A DNA stretch of 9,562 nucleotides from an uncultured Ruminococcus sp. (GCA_902762335.1 CACWNZ010000029.1:1-9562), one strand, 5' to 3'; positions 1-5,992 are shown, numbered from the stretch's first letter. Notes: generated from the letters alone by a model not told the origin. Numbers and translations: made by a program.

Positions 1-43
1 TCTGCCGTCCCGAAACCGCTGCGGAAAAGACTGTTTCACTTTT

Positions 44-72
44 ATGATATACTATACGGTTATTAATGTCAA
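44..72 (-). promoter_or_regulatory. sigma-A promoter for a leftward gene outside the window
   Basis: Read on the minus strand there is a perfect -35 box TTGACA (72-67), a 17-bp spacer and a -10 box TATCAT (49-44). The predicted start of transcription is near position 37. It lies directly after the terminator that closes the glycosyltransferase gene, so it should start a new transcript whose coding sequence lies beyond the left edge. The spacing and the -35 match make chance unlikely, but the driven gene cannot be seen. Confidence 0.75.
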
Positions 73-112
73 TAGAGAAGAATTTTTATTTGTTTTGTTT
101 ATTTATCAGCGC

Positions 113-146
113 AAAAAAGCGTACTGCCGCCGAAGTGACAGTACGC
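113..146 (-). terminator. intrinsic terminator after the glycosyltransferase gene
   Basis: On the minus strand an 8-bp perfect stem (GCGTACTG with CAGTACGC, 146-139 and 126-119) is extended by further pairs around a CUUCGG tetraloop with one A-C mismatch. It is followed at once by a run of six U (118-113). It begins only eight bases after the stop codon at 154 and should end the transcript of that gene. Confidence 0.9.
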
Positions 147-153
147 ATGATCC

Positions 154-1092
154 TTATTTATACGTCCACGGGAGATATTTCCATTGGAGCAGCTTTCGTC
201 TCAGCTCGGGAGAGGTGCGGCCCGTTATCCGCAGGTGCTCGCTGTAGCCCTTCTGCTTGAAGGAGCGCTTTATCGCCTGATAGGAGAAGCCCTGCTTAAG
301 AAGGATATCAACTACCGACATGATGACCGAGGGCAGCTTCTGACCCTCGAAAAGCTCGGTTATCACAAGATTATCCTTGCGCTGAAGCTTTATGTTCTCA
401 TATACCTTGAGCATTGCATCTATGCGCTCGTAGCAGTTTATATTCTCCGCGCCGTTATCCTTTGCGGCGGGACAGTCCTCACAGCGCTCAAGGGTAGTAT
501 CAGCGCAGACGGTCTTAGGGTCGCAGAGCAGCACGTTATAGATGAACGCCTCGGCATAGCCGTATGAGCAGTCCTCGTAGAATTTAATATGGTTGCGCAG
601 CAGATATTCCCGCTTGAGCATTACTGCCGTAAAATCGAAATAGACCCTTGAGCGTATCAGCTCGCCGAGCAGTTTCGAGGGGTCTACGCTGTCCGAAGGG
701 GTCTTTCGCGGCGCTGTTCCCTCACGGGGCGGTACGGCAAAAACGAAATCCGCTCCGCAGTCATCGGCTGTCTTGAGATAATCCGCAAAGTAGTTCTTAT
801 ACTGTCTGCTCGGGTATACGAAGGTTATATATTTGCCGTCTGATTTATAGATCCCCGTATTCAGCGCGGAACAGATACTGCCGCCGCCGCTCTGTATAAC
901 GCAGCCGCGCAGATCGTTGCGCTTTATTTCTTCAAGCGCCCACAGCACGCTGTTGTCGGTGGAATTCATATCTATTACTATGAACTCGACCTCGACCTCG
1001 GAAAGCTCCGCAGAGATCCTCTTTATTATGCTCGAAACGTGGTGCTTATTATTTTTTGAAGGAATTATAACTGACAGCTCTACAACGCCCAT
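154..1092 (-). CDS. family 2-like glycosyltransferase, divergent, lacks a clear DxD
   Basis: This 312-residue soluble protein begins like a GT-A fold glycosyltransferase of family 2: LSVIIPSKNN (residues 6-15) is the first nucleotide-sugar binding strand, VIDMNSTDNS (39-48) matches the usual D-x-S-x-D-x-T region, and ALNTGIYKSDGKYITFV (76-92) matches the helix and strand leading to the catalytic site. Where most family members then carry DxD or DDD, this one reads YPSRQY (93-98), so metal-dependent transfer may be altered or lost. The C-terminal half contains a cysteine-rich stretch (LERCEDCPAAKD) and a basic tail, with no membrane segment. The start at 1092 has GGGTGA six bases upstream as ribosome binding site. 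It has its own promoter and terminator and so appears monocistronic. The acceptor substrate cannot be told. A role in surface polysaccharide is only a guess from the family. Confidence 0.8.
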   Translation of the reverse strand: MGVVELSVIIPSKNNKHHVSSIIKRISAELSEVEVEFIVIDMNSTDNSVLWALEEIKRNDLRGCVIQSGGGSICSALNTGIYKSDGKYITFVYPSRQYKNYFADYLKTADDCGADFVFAVPPREGTAPRKTPSDSVDPSKLLGELIRSRVYFDFTAVMLKREYLLRNHIKFYEDCSYGYAEAFIYNVLLCDPKTVCADTTLERCEDCPAAKDNGAENINCYERIDAMLKVYENIKLQRKDNLVITELFEGQKLPSVIMSVVDILLKQGFSYQAIKRSFKQKGYSEHLRITGRTSPELRRKLLQWKYLPWTYK

Positions 1093-1122
1093 AGCAATTC
1101 ACCCTTTTCTATTATCCCTATC

Positions 1123-1151
1123 ATTATACCATATATTGGGGACTGCATACC
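1123..1151 (-). promoter_or_regulatory. extended -10 promoter of the glycosyltransferase gene
   Basis: On the minus strand TGGTATAAT (1131-1123) combines a perfect -10 hexamer with the TGn extended -10 element. At 17 bp spacing the -35 position reads GGTATG (1151-1146), a poor match, as is common for extended -10 promoters. The expected start near 1116 gives a leader of about 24 nt before the ATG at 1092, which includes the GGGTGA ribosome binding site. Confidence 0.65.
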
Positions 1152-1168
1152 ATTTTTCTTCTATGGAT

Positions 1169-1200
1169 TGCATAAGAAAATCAGGACGGATTTTTATGCA
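1169..1200 (-). repeat. AT-rich inverted repeat between glmM and the glycosyltransferase
   Basis: TGCATAA (1169-1175) and TTATGCA (1194-1200) form a 7-bp inverted repeat, with further inner pairing of AAATC and GATTT around a CGTCCT loop. It begins three bases after the glmM stop codon. No U-run follows on the minus strand, so it is a poor intrinsic terminator. It could be a weak 3' end structure for the glmM transcript or an operator upstream of the next promoter. The sequence does not decide between these. Confidence 0.4.
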
Positions 1201-1203
1201 TAA

Positions 1204-2565
1204 TCACGAAGGGGCGCCTATCTTCTCACGGATAAGATCCGCCGTCTCGTTTGCAAGTCTGTTTATTTTTTCCTTATCAAGACCTTCGAGCATTACTCTT
1301 ACGAGGGGCTCAGTTCCCGAAAGGCGCACGAGGATCCTGCCGTCGTCGCCGAGCTCCTTTTTCACCTCGTCTATCTTTGTCCTTACCGCCTGATTGGTAA
1401 AGAAATGCAGCTTGCCCTCGTTGGTTACCTTTACGTTGATGAGCACCTGCGGATATTTCGTCATAAGGGTAGCTATGCTCGAAAGCTGCGCTCTTCTTCT
1501 GTTGACAAGGCTGAGGAGCTGAGCCGCAGTGAGCTGACCGTCGCCTGTCGTGGAGTAATCGAGGAAAATTACGTGACCCGACTGCTCTCCGCCGAAGTTA
1601 TAGCCCTCGCGCAGCATCGCCTCAAGGACGTACCTGTCGCCCACATCGGTAGAAACGAACCTGAGCTTATTGTCGGCGCAGAAGCGGCTGAAGCCCATGT
1701 TTGACATTACCGTACCGACTGCGGTATTCCTGCTGAGCTTATTCCTTGAGGCAAGGTCAAGGGCGCAGATAGCCATGATAAAGTCGCCGTCTATAACGCT
1801 GCCCTTTTCATCTACGGCAAGACATCTGTCGGCATCACCGTCAAAGGCAACGCCCGCCTGAAGTCCGTTTTCAACGACGAATCTCTGAAGGCTCTCAAGA
1901 TGTGTAGAGCCGCAGTTTTCGTTGATATTGGTGCCGTCGGGCTTGTCAGCGAGCATAAAGCACTGAGCGCCGAGTCTTGTGAAAAGATGCTCCGCCGTGC
2001 TTGATGCCGAGCCGTTGGAGCAGTCTATGGCGATCCTCATTCCGTCAAGACGGTACGGCACGGTCTCTATGATATGGCTGATATACTTCTCTCTTGCGTC
2101 AAGAGCGCGGCTGACTCTGCCGAGACCGTCGCCCACGGGGGTATAGTACGGCTTTGAGCGGTCGATAACTATGCTCTCTATTTCTTCTTCGAGGGCATCG
2201 GGCAGCTTGAAGCCGTCGCCCGAGAAGATCTTTATACCGTTATATTCAAAGGGATTGTGCGAGGCGGAGATCATTATGCCCGCATCGGCTTTGTATTCCT
2301 TTATGAGAAATGCTACCGCAGGCGTAGGCACTGCGCCTAAGAGCACTACGTCGGCGCCTACCGAACAAAGACCCGCTATAAGAGCGCCCTCGAGCATATA
2401 AGACGAACGGCGGGTATCCTTGCCTATGAGTATCTTGGGGTGAGCGCCGCCCGCGCTGTCGGTAAGCACCATAGCCGCGGCTCTGCCTATATTCATTGCA
2501 AGCTCACAGGTAAGCTCCGTGTTTGCTATTCCTCTTGCGCCGTCTGTTCCGAATAATCTACCCAT
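1204..2565 (-). CDS. glmM: phosphoglucosamine mutase GlmM
   Basis: GlmM interconverts glucosamine-6-phosphate and glucosamine-1-phosphate in the cytoplasm, the step before GlmU in making UDP-N-acetylglucosamine for peptidoglycan. All diagnostic motifs of this alpha-D-phosphohexomutase are present: the N-terminal MGRLFGTDGARGIAN, the catalytic phosphoserine loop ISASHNP (99-105, Ser102, the same number as in the E. coli enzyme), the magnesium loop DGDADR (242-247), the sugar-binding loop GEQSGH (326-331) and the C-terminal phosphate-binding loop RLSGTEPLVR (414-423). The length of 453 residues is normal. The ATG at 2565 has AAGGAG seven bases upstream. It is the last gene of the tyrS-nusB-Kae1-like run, 72 bp after the preceding stop with a hairpin in the gap. 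No separate promoter with both boxes was found there, so it is probably at least partly co-transcribed. Confidence 0.97.
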   Translation of the reverse strand: MGRLFGTDGARGIANTELTCELAMNIGRAAAMVLTDSAGGAHPKILIGKDTRRSSYMLEGALIAGLCSVGADVVLLGAVPTPAVAFLIKEYKADAGIMISASHNPFEYNGIKIFSGDGFKLPDALEEEIESIVIDRSKPYYTPVGDGLGRVSRALDAREKYISHIIETVPYRLDGMRIAIDCSNGSASSTAEHLFTRLGAQCFMLADKPDGTNINENCGSTHLESLQRFVVENGLQAGVAFDGDADRCLAVDEKGSVIDGDFIMAICALDLASRNKLSRNTAVGTVMSNMGFSRFCADNKLRFVSTDVGDRYVLEAMLREGYNFGGEQSGHVIFLDYSTTGDGQLTAAQLLSLVNRRRAQLSSIATLMTKYPQVLINVKVTNEGKLHFFTNQAVRTKIDEVKKELGDDGRILVRLSGTEPLVRVMLEGLDKEKINRLANETADLIREKIGAPS

Positions 2566-2592
2566 TTCTGTTCTCCTTTTCTTAAGTATTCA

Positions 2593-2619
2593 GTCGGCTG
2601 CAAGAGTATCGCAGCCGAC
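2593..2619 (-). other. intercistronic hairpin before glmM
   Basis: A perfect 9-bp stem (GCAGCCGAC 2611-2619 with GTCGGCTGC 2593-2601) surrounds a 9-nt loop, and short CTTAA/TTAAG arms lie further out. On the minus strand it is followed by TGAATACTTAAG, and on the plus strand by CGTGGTCG, so neither side has a U-tract. It is therefore more likely an RNA processing, stability or attenuating element inside the operon than an efficient terminator. Confidence 0.6.
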
Positions 2620-2637
2620 CGTGGTCGTTTAAGTGTA

Positions 2638-3576
2638 TCACGTAACAAGCCTATGCGCCCGCGAGCATAAAAATGCCGTTCCCGCCGCATTATCGGCGGA
2701 ATATACGGGCTCGGCGAAGTATGCCGTGAATTTCTTTGAAAGACTGTCCCTTATCAATTTGTCGGACATCACACCGCCCGCAAATAACACGGGCATTTCT
2801 CCGTGCTTTTCAAGAAGCGCACTGCACATCTCAGAAATCGTCTTTTCCACGCAGGCAAGGCAGAGGGCGGCTGCCTCTTCCTTCGAAGCCCCCTTCTCAT
2901 AAGCGCTGCGGCAGATATTCTCTATCCCCGAAAGGCAGCAGTCGCAGCCCTTGAGGGTTGCTCTGCCTCTAACCTTGCCCCCGTATGCGGCGGCAAGCCT
3001 TTCAAGCCCGGCTCCGCAGGGGAAATCAATACCGAGCATAACGCCTATCCTGTCGATGAGCTGACCCGCGTTGAGATCGAGGGTAGAGGCTGCAAGCTCC
3101 GTGCGGAAGAGTCTGTTCTCATCGGGCGTTACGATAACTGCCTCGGTAGTTCCGCCCGAAACGTGAAACGCAAGGAGACGCTGCTCTAAAAGCCCGGTAC
3201 AGCCCGCCGAATAAGCCGCCGCCGCGATATGCCCGCTCTGGTGCGAGAACTCATACAAAGGCACACGCAGCGCCGCCGAAAGACATCTTGCCGCAGAAAC
3301 GCCGACAGTAAAGCAGGGCATATACGAGCCCTCGGCATCGCGGGGCTTTGAGGATACTCCTATGGCGGCGATCTCGCCGTCAAAGCCCTCAAGAAGCTGC
3401 TCTATCATATCGGGGAGCTGTCTCGTATGATGAAACACGGCATCGCTCTGGCGAAGTCCGCATTCCCCGCTCTTCACGGGAAGCAGCCTTTTCACCTGCT
3501 TCATACCGTTTTCGGTGTCATAAAGCGCCGCCGAGGTGGTGTAGTTGCTGGTATCTATACCTAAAAAGCAGGACAT
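2638..3576 (-). CDS. Kae1/TsaD-like (M22 glycoprotease family) protein, short form
   Basis: This 312-residue protein belongs to the ASKHA-fold Kae1/TsaD family (COG0533), whose classical member transfers threonylcarbamoyl to A37 of ANN-decoding tRNAs. The N-terminal phosphate loop reads GIDTSNYTTSAAL (6-18), where true bacterial TsaD usually has an ETSCDET-like sequence. The metal ligands are kept: HQSGH gives His112 and His116, and SADNAAG gives Asp295, close to E. coli His111, His115 and Asp300. The nucleotide loop reads SGGTTE (140-145) where TsaD normally has SGGHTQ. The protein is roughly 25-30 residues shorter than typical TsaD. I infer a clostridial paralogue rather than the essential TsaD, which probably lies elsewhere, but the latter cannot be excluded. 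The ATG lies six bases after the nusB stop, and its ribosome binding site AGGAG is formed by the last NusB codons. Confidence 0.85.
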   Translation of the reverse strand: MSCFLGIDTSNYTTSAALYDTENGMKQVKRLLPVKSGECGLRQSDAVFHHTRQLPDMIEQLLEGFDGEIAAIGVSSKPRDAEGSYMPCFTVGVSAARCLSAALRVPLYEFSHQSGHIAAAAYSAGCTGLLEQRLLAFHVSGGTTEAVIVTPDENRLFRTELAASTLDLNAGQLIDRIGVMLGIDFPCGAGLERLAAAYGGKVRGRATLKGCDCCLSGIENICRSAYEKGASKEEAAALCLACVEKTISEMCSALLEKHGEMPVLFAGGVMSDKLIRDSLSKKFTAYFAEPVYSADNAAGTAFLCSRAHRLVT

Positions 3577-3582
3577 CAGCCC

Positions 3583-4020
3583 TCACTCCTTTTTCTTTAC
3601 GTCCTTTGCGACCGTGCCTAAAACACCGTTTACAAAGGAAGCGTCCTCGGGTGTGGCGTAGCTCTTGGCAAGCTCGACTGCCTCGTTTATGGAAACGCCG
3701 ACAGGCACCTTATCAATATAGAGCATCTCATATACGGCTATCCTGAGTATAGTAAGCGATACCTTGGATATTCTGTTCTTCTTCCAGCCCTTGAGGGCGG
3801 CTTCTATTTTTTCGTCTATTTCTGCAAGATGCTCCTCTACGCCGTTGACTACCCTTTTGGCGTAGGAGCTTATCCTTTCGTCACGGGCTTCAAGAGCATC
3901 CTCGAATACCTCGTCGGCGCTGTCGTCACGGAACAGCCGCTCAAACAAGAAGCCGAGAGCCTGCTGTCTTTCCTCGCGCCTTGACTGAGGCTTATTTTCG
4001 GCGCTGCCGCTGTTTGCCAT
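3583..4020 (-). CDS. nusB: transcription antitermination factor NusB
   Basis: NusB, with NusE (ribosomal protein S10), binds boxA RNA and joins the antitermination complex that keeps RNA polymerase reading through rRNA operons. This 145-residue protein shows the all-helical family pattern: the N-terminal arginine-rich SRREERQQALGFLFE (13-27), the tryptophan helix KGWKKNRISKVS (77-88), ILRIAVYEML (91-100), the signature INEAVELAKSY (111-121) and FVNGVLG (129-135). A short Ser/Asn/Gln-rich N-terminal extension (1-12) precedes the core. The start at 4020 has GGGAGGG about eight bases upstream. It follows tyrS by 20 bp and its last codons (Lys-Lys-Glu) supply the ribosome binding site of the next gene. 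No promoter fits in the gap, so expression probably depends on the T-box controlled tyrS transcript. Confidence 0.96.
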   Translation of the reverse strand: MANSGSAENKPQSRREERQQALGFLFERLFRDDSADEVFEDALEARDERISSYAKRVVNGVEEHLAEIDEKIEAALKGWKKNRISKVSLTILRIAVYEMLYIDKVPVGVSINEAVELAKSYATPEDASFVNGVLGTVAKDVKKKE

Positions 4021-4040
4021 AAAAACACCCTCCCGCTGAA

Positions 4041-5267
4041 TTATTTTATAACCGCCTTATGAAAGACCTTCTTACCCTTTTTAATGACCGCAAAGCCCTT
4101 ATCGAAATCAGCCTGAGTAAACTCCGCCTTGAAGTCCGTTATCTTTTCGTCGTTTACCGAGATACCGCCCTGCTGAATGAGTCTTCTTGCCTCGCCCTTT
4201 GACGGCGCAAGTCCCGTTATGCAGAGAAGGTCGATGAGCGAGAGCCTTCCTTCCGTAAATGCAGAGGCTTCTATCTCCGTCGTAGGCATATTATCGGTAT
4301 CAGCCTTGCTTGAGAACAGCGCCCTTGCGCCCTCAAGTGCCTTGTTTGCCTCCTCCTCGCCGTGTACGAGCTTTGTAAGCTCAAACGCAAGAAGCTCCTT
4401 TGCGGCGTTGAGCTCGCTGCCCTCCAGACCCTCAAGCCTTTTTATCTCGTCCATAGGAACGAAGGTGAGCATCTTAAGGCACTTTATAACGTCGTCGTCG
4501 GCAACGTTTCTCCAATACTGGAAGAAATCAAAGGGCGAGGTCTTTTCGGCATCGAGCCATACTGCGCCCTTTTCGGTCTTGCCCATTTTCTTGCCCTCGG
4601 AATTGAGCAGCAGGTTTATGGTCATGGCGTATGCGTCCTTGCCGAGCTTTCTTCTGATAAGCTCTGTTCCGCCCAGCATATTGCTCCACTGGTCGTCGCC
4701 GCCGAACTGTAAATTACAGCCGTAACGCTTGAACAGCGACATAAAGTCGTAGCTCTGCATTATCATGTAGTTGAACTCAAGGAAGCTGAGTCCTCTCTCC
4801 ATACGCTGCTTATAGCACTCCGCCGTGAGCATCCTGTTTACGCTGAAGCAGGCGCCTACCTCTCTGAGCAGCTCAACGTAATTGAGCTTTAAGAGCCAAT
4901 CGGCGTTATTTACCATGATAGCCTTATCCTCGCCGAAGTCTATAAAGCGGCTCATCTGCTTTTTGAAGCATTCGCAGTTATGCTGTATAGTCTCCTGTGT
5001 CATCATCTTTCTCATGTCGGTCTTGCCCGAGGGATCGCCGATCATGGCAGTTCCTCCGCCTATGAGTGCTATAGGCTTATTGCCCGCCATCTGAAGTCTC
5101 TTCATAAGGCACAGCGCCATGAAGTGTCCTACGTGAAGGCTGTCGGCAGTGGGGTCAAAGCCGATATAGAACACTGCCCTTCCGCTGTTTACAAGCTCCC
5201 TTATCTCTTCCTCGTCCGTCATCTGAGCGATTAGTCCTCGCTCATGCAGTTCTTCAAATACTCCCAT
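4041..5267 (-). CDS. tyrS: tyrosyl-tRNA synthetase
   Basis: TyrRS is a class I synthetase that charges tRNA-Tyr. The 408-residue protein has the HIGH-type motif PTADSLHVGH (39-48), the GDPSGK loop (77-82), the tyrosine and ATP pocket sequence QFGGDDQWSNM (187-197), the KMSKS-type loop KMGKT (227-231), and a C-terminal S4-like RNA-binding domain (about 342-408). The start at 5267 was chosen because MGVFEEL is the usual TyrRS N-terminus and AAAGGA lies about nine bases upstream. The reading frame stays open to 5351, but that extension runs through the leader terminator and its ATG sits in the terminator loop. The gene is preceded by a T-box leader and followed after 20 bp by nusB. Length and motifs are normal and the gene appears intact. 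Confidence 0.97.
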   Translation of the reverse strand: MGVFEELHERGLIAQMTDEEEIRELVNSGRAVFYIGFDPTADSLHVGHFMALCLMKRLQMAGNKPIALIGGGTAMIGDPSGKTDMRKMMTQETIQHNCECFKKQMSRFIDFGEDKAIMVNNADWLLKLNYVELLREVGACFSVNRMLTAECYKQRMERGLSFLEFNYMIMQSYDFMSLFKRYGCNLQFGGDDQWSNMLGGTELIRRKLGKDAYAMTINLLLNSEGKKMGKTEKGAVWLDAEKTSPFDFFQYWRNVADDDVIKCLKMLTFVPMDEIKRLEGLEGSELNAAKELLAFELTKLVHGEEEANKALEGARALFSSKADTDNMPTTEIEASAFTEGRLSLIDLLCITGLAPSKGEARRLIQQGGISVNDEKITDFKAEFTQADFDKGFAVIKKGKKVFHKAVIK

Positions 5268-5332
5268 TTTTGTTGTCCTTTCCCGATAAGCCGCCTTCTG
5301 CGGGCGCTTACCGCCGTTTATTTCTTCGGGGA

Positions 5333-5365
5333 CAAAAAACGCCCCCTGCATTTTAACAGAGGGCG
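5333..5365 (-). terminator. T-box leader terminator competing with the antiterminator
   Basis: A 9-bp stem (5365-5357 with 5348-5340, CGCCCTCTG with CAGGGGGCG, one G-U pair) encloses an 8-nt loop and is followed by G and six U (5339-5334). Bases 5365-5359 (CGCCCUC) are also the 3' arm of the antiterminator, so the two folds exclude each other. With charged tRNA the terminator should form. With uncharged tRNA-Tyr the antiterminator should win and tyrS should be read. Confidence 0.92.
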
Positions 5366-5591
5366 ATGATCACCGCGGTACCACCTCATTTTACCGCTTT
5401 CAACAGCGGCCTTACGGGCTGCATTCACAGCCTCGCACTGTAACGCGTGCAAAACGGTCAGACTTATGCGCGCAGCTTTCTCGGTCTGACGGCTCAAAGA
5501 CGTATTTCACACGGCGCCGTCGGATATTCTCACCCTCCATATCCTCTCTGAAGGCGGCTCTCCCTGCTACTTCTTCTTATCACAGCCGATA
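5333..5591 (-). promoter_or_regulatory. T-box riboswitch leader (tyrosine-type) upstream of tyrS
   Basis: This transcribed leader senses uncharged tRNA-Tyr. The T-box core TGGTACCGCG lies at 5383-5374. Its bulge UGGU would pair with an ACCA tRNA end, which fits the A discriminator of bacterial tRNA-Tyr. The antiterminator is canonical: GAGG (5387-5384), bulge UGGUACC, GCG (5376-5374), an 8-nt loop, CGC (5365-5363) and CCUC (5362-5359). Upstream, a distal Stem I hairpin has GGATAT/ATATCC arms around a loop containing GGUG, above an AGAGAG internal loop. A UAC codon in the context GAAATACGTC (5504-5502) is the likely specifier. A further 7-bp helix, GTCAGAC/GTCTGAC, lies between Stem I and the antiterminator. 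The lower Stem I pairing was not fully resolved by eye. Confidence 0.92.
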
Positions 5592-5597
5592 TATCAT

Positions 5598-5626
5598 AGT
5601 ATATACACTTTTCCCCCATTTGTCAA
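5598..5626 (-). promoter_or_regulatory. sigma-A promoter of the tyrS operon
   Basis: On the minus strand a perfect -35 TTGACA (5626-5621), a 17-bp spacer and a -10 TATACT (5603-5598, five of six consensus) are present. The predicted transcript start near 5591 gives a leader of about 324 nt before the tyrS ATG, which contains the whole T-box element. A strong constitutive promoter followed by attenuation is the usual T-box arrangement. Confidence 0.88.
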
Positions 5627-5640
5627 CCCGGCGCCCGGCG

Positions 5641-5677
5641 AGCCGCCGGTGCCGATTCGCGGCGCGGCTTTCTTTTT
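5641..5677 (+). terminator. possible plus-strand intrinsic terminator
   Basis: AGCCGC (5641-5646) pairs with GCGGCT (5664-5669), and inside it GCCG (5651-5654) pairs with CGGC (5660-5663) around an ATTCG loop, leaving a 4-nt bulge. TTCTTTTT follows on the plus strand (5670-5677). In form it is a terminator for rightward transcription, although no plus-strand gene is seen nearby. It could stop antisense transcripts, or be a chance product of this GC-rich patch. Confidence 0.4.
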
Positions 5678-5992
5678 GTATTATACTTAATGCCCGCGCC
5701 CATGCCGTATAGCCGTATTCGCGGCGAAAAACTATTGAACAGCGGTAAAGGTGAGCGTGAACACGTCCTGTGCGGTCACGCACTGCTTTCCGGCTGCTTC
5801 TTAATGAACTTCGATTTCTTCATTCTATGAAACTTTCCGTGCCTGTTTTATCATGATGTGGAATGTAAATTGATGTGGAGCTTGAACTGTGGAATTCTTG
5901 TTTAGCGGGGCGGATATTATTCGTTATTCTCTTTTCTCTATTTCCGTACCGCCGAACGCAATTATTATTTTTTCGTTATTCTTTATTATTTA
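5678..5992. other. non-coding stretch between the CobW-like gene and the tyrS promoter
   Basis: About 315 bases without a supportable gene. The part next to the CobW-like stop (about 5930-6000) is very A+T rich and contains an 11-bp direct repeat, TTCGTTATTCT, at 5920-5930 and 5972-5982. No intrinsic terminator for the CobW-like gene was found on the minus strand. A short inverted repeat (GCGTGA with TCACGC, around 5755-5781) and two short overlapping minus-strand peptides (5823-5776 and 5800-5732) are present, neither with a good ribosome binding site. An isolated TATAAT (minus, 5685-5680) lacks a matching -35. Confidence 0.6.
5732..5823 (-). pseudogene. possible degenerate coding fragment, not identified
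   Basis: Two short minus-strand frames overlap: ATG at 5823 gives MKKSKFIKKQPESSA and stops at 5776, while the frame ending at the stop codon at 5732 encodes VTAQDVFTLTFTAVQ just before its stop. A one-base shift would join them into a peptide with a basic start and a beta-strand-like end. There is no convincing ribosome binding site, and the fragment is too short to assign. It may be a decayed gene end or simply random open frame. It is listed because the region is otherwise unexplained. Confidence 0.15.

Noticed and set aside
48..53. TATACT on the plus strand at the left edge
   Set aside because: The nearest -35-like TTTCAC is only 8 bp away, and the overlapping minus-strand promoter has ideal spacing.
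4177..4725. 182-residue Ser-rich plus-strand frame antisense to tyrS
   Set aside because: Ser/Pro/Leu-rich composition is typical of the reverse complement of a normal gene. The tyrS frame is fully explained by conserved motifs.
5268..5351. N-terminal extension of tyrS starting at 5351
   Set aside because: The upstream ATG lies in the T-box terminator loop, there is no ribosome binding site before it, and the normal TyrRS N-terminus with AAAGGA upstream begins at 5267.
5680..5708. TATAAT on the minus strand before the tyrS promoter
   Set aside because: The -35 position at 17 bp reads ACGGCA and there is no TGn element. The consensus promoter at 5626-5598 explains tyrS better.
5755..5781. 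Inverted repeat GCGTGA/TCACGC as a terminator for the CobW-like gene
   Set aside because: It lies over 200 bases past the stop, the stem is short and bulged, and no U-run follows on the minus strand.
5580..5783. 67-residue minus-strand frame covering the tyrS promoter
   Set aside because: It starts at GTG without a ribosome binding site and crosses the strong promoter and the start of the T-box transcript. Its composition, rich in Arg, looks like a GC-rich non-coding translation.
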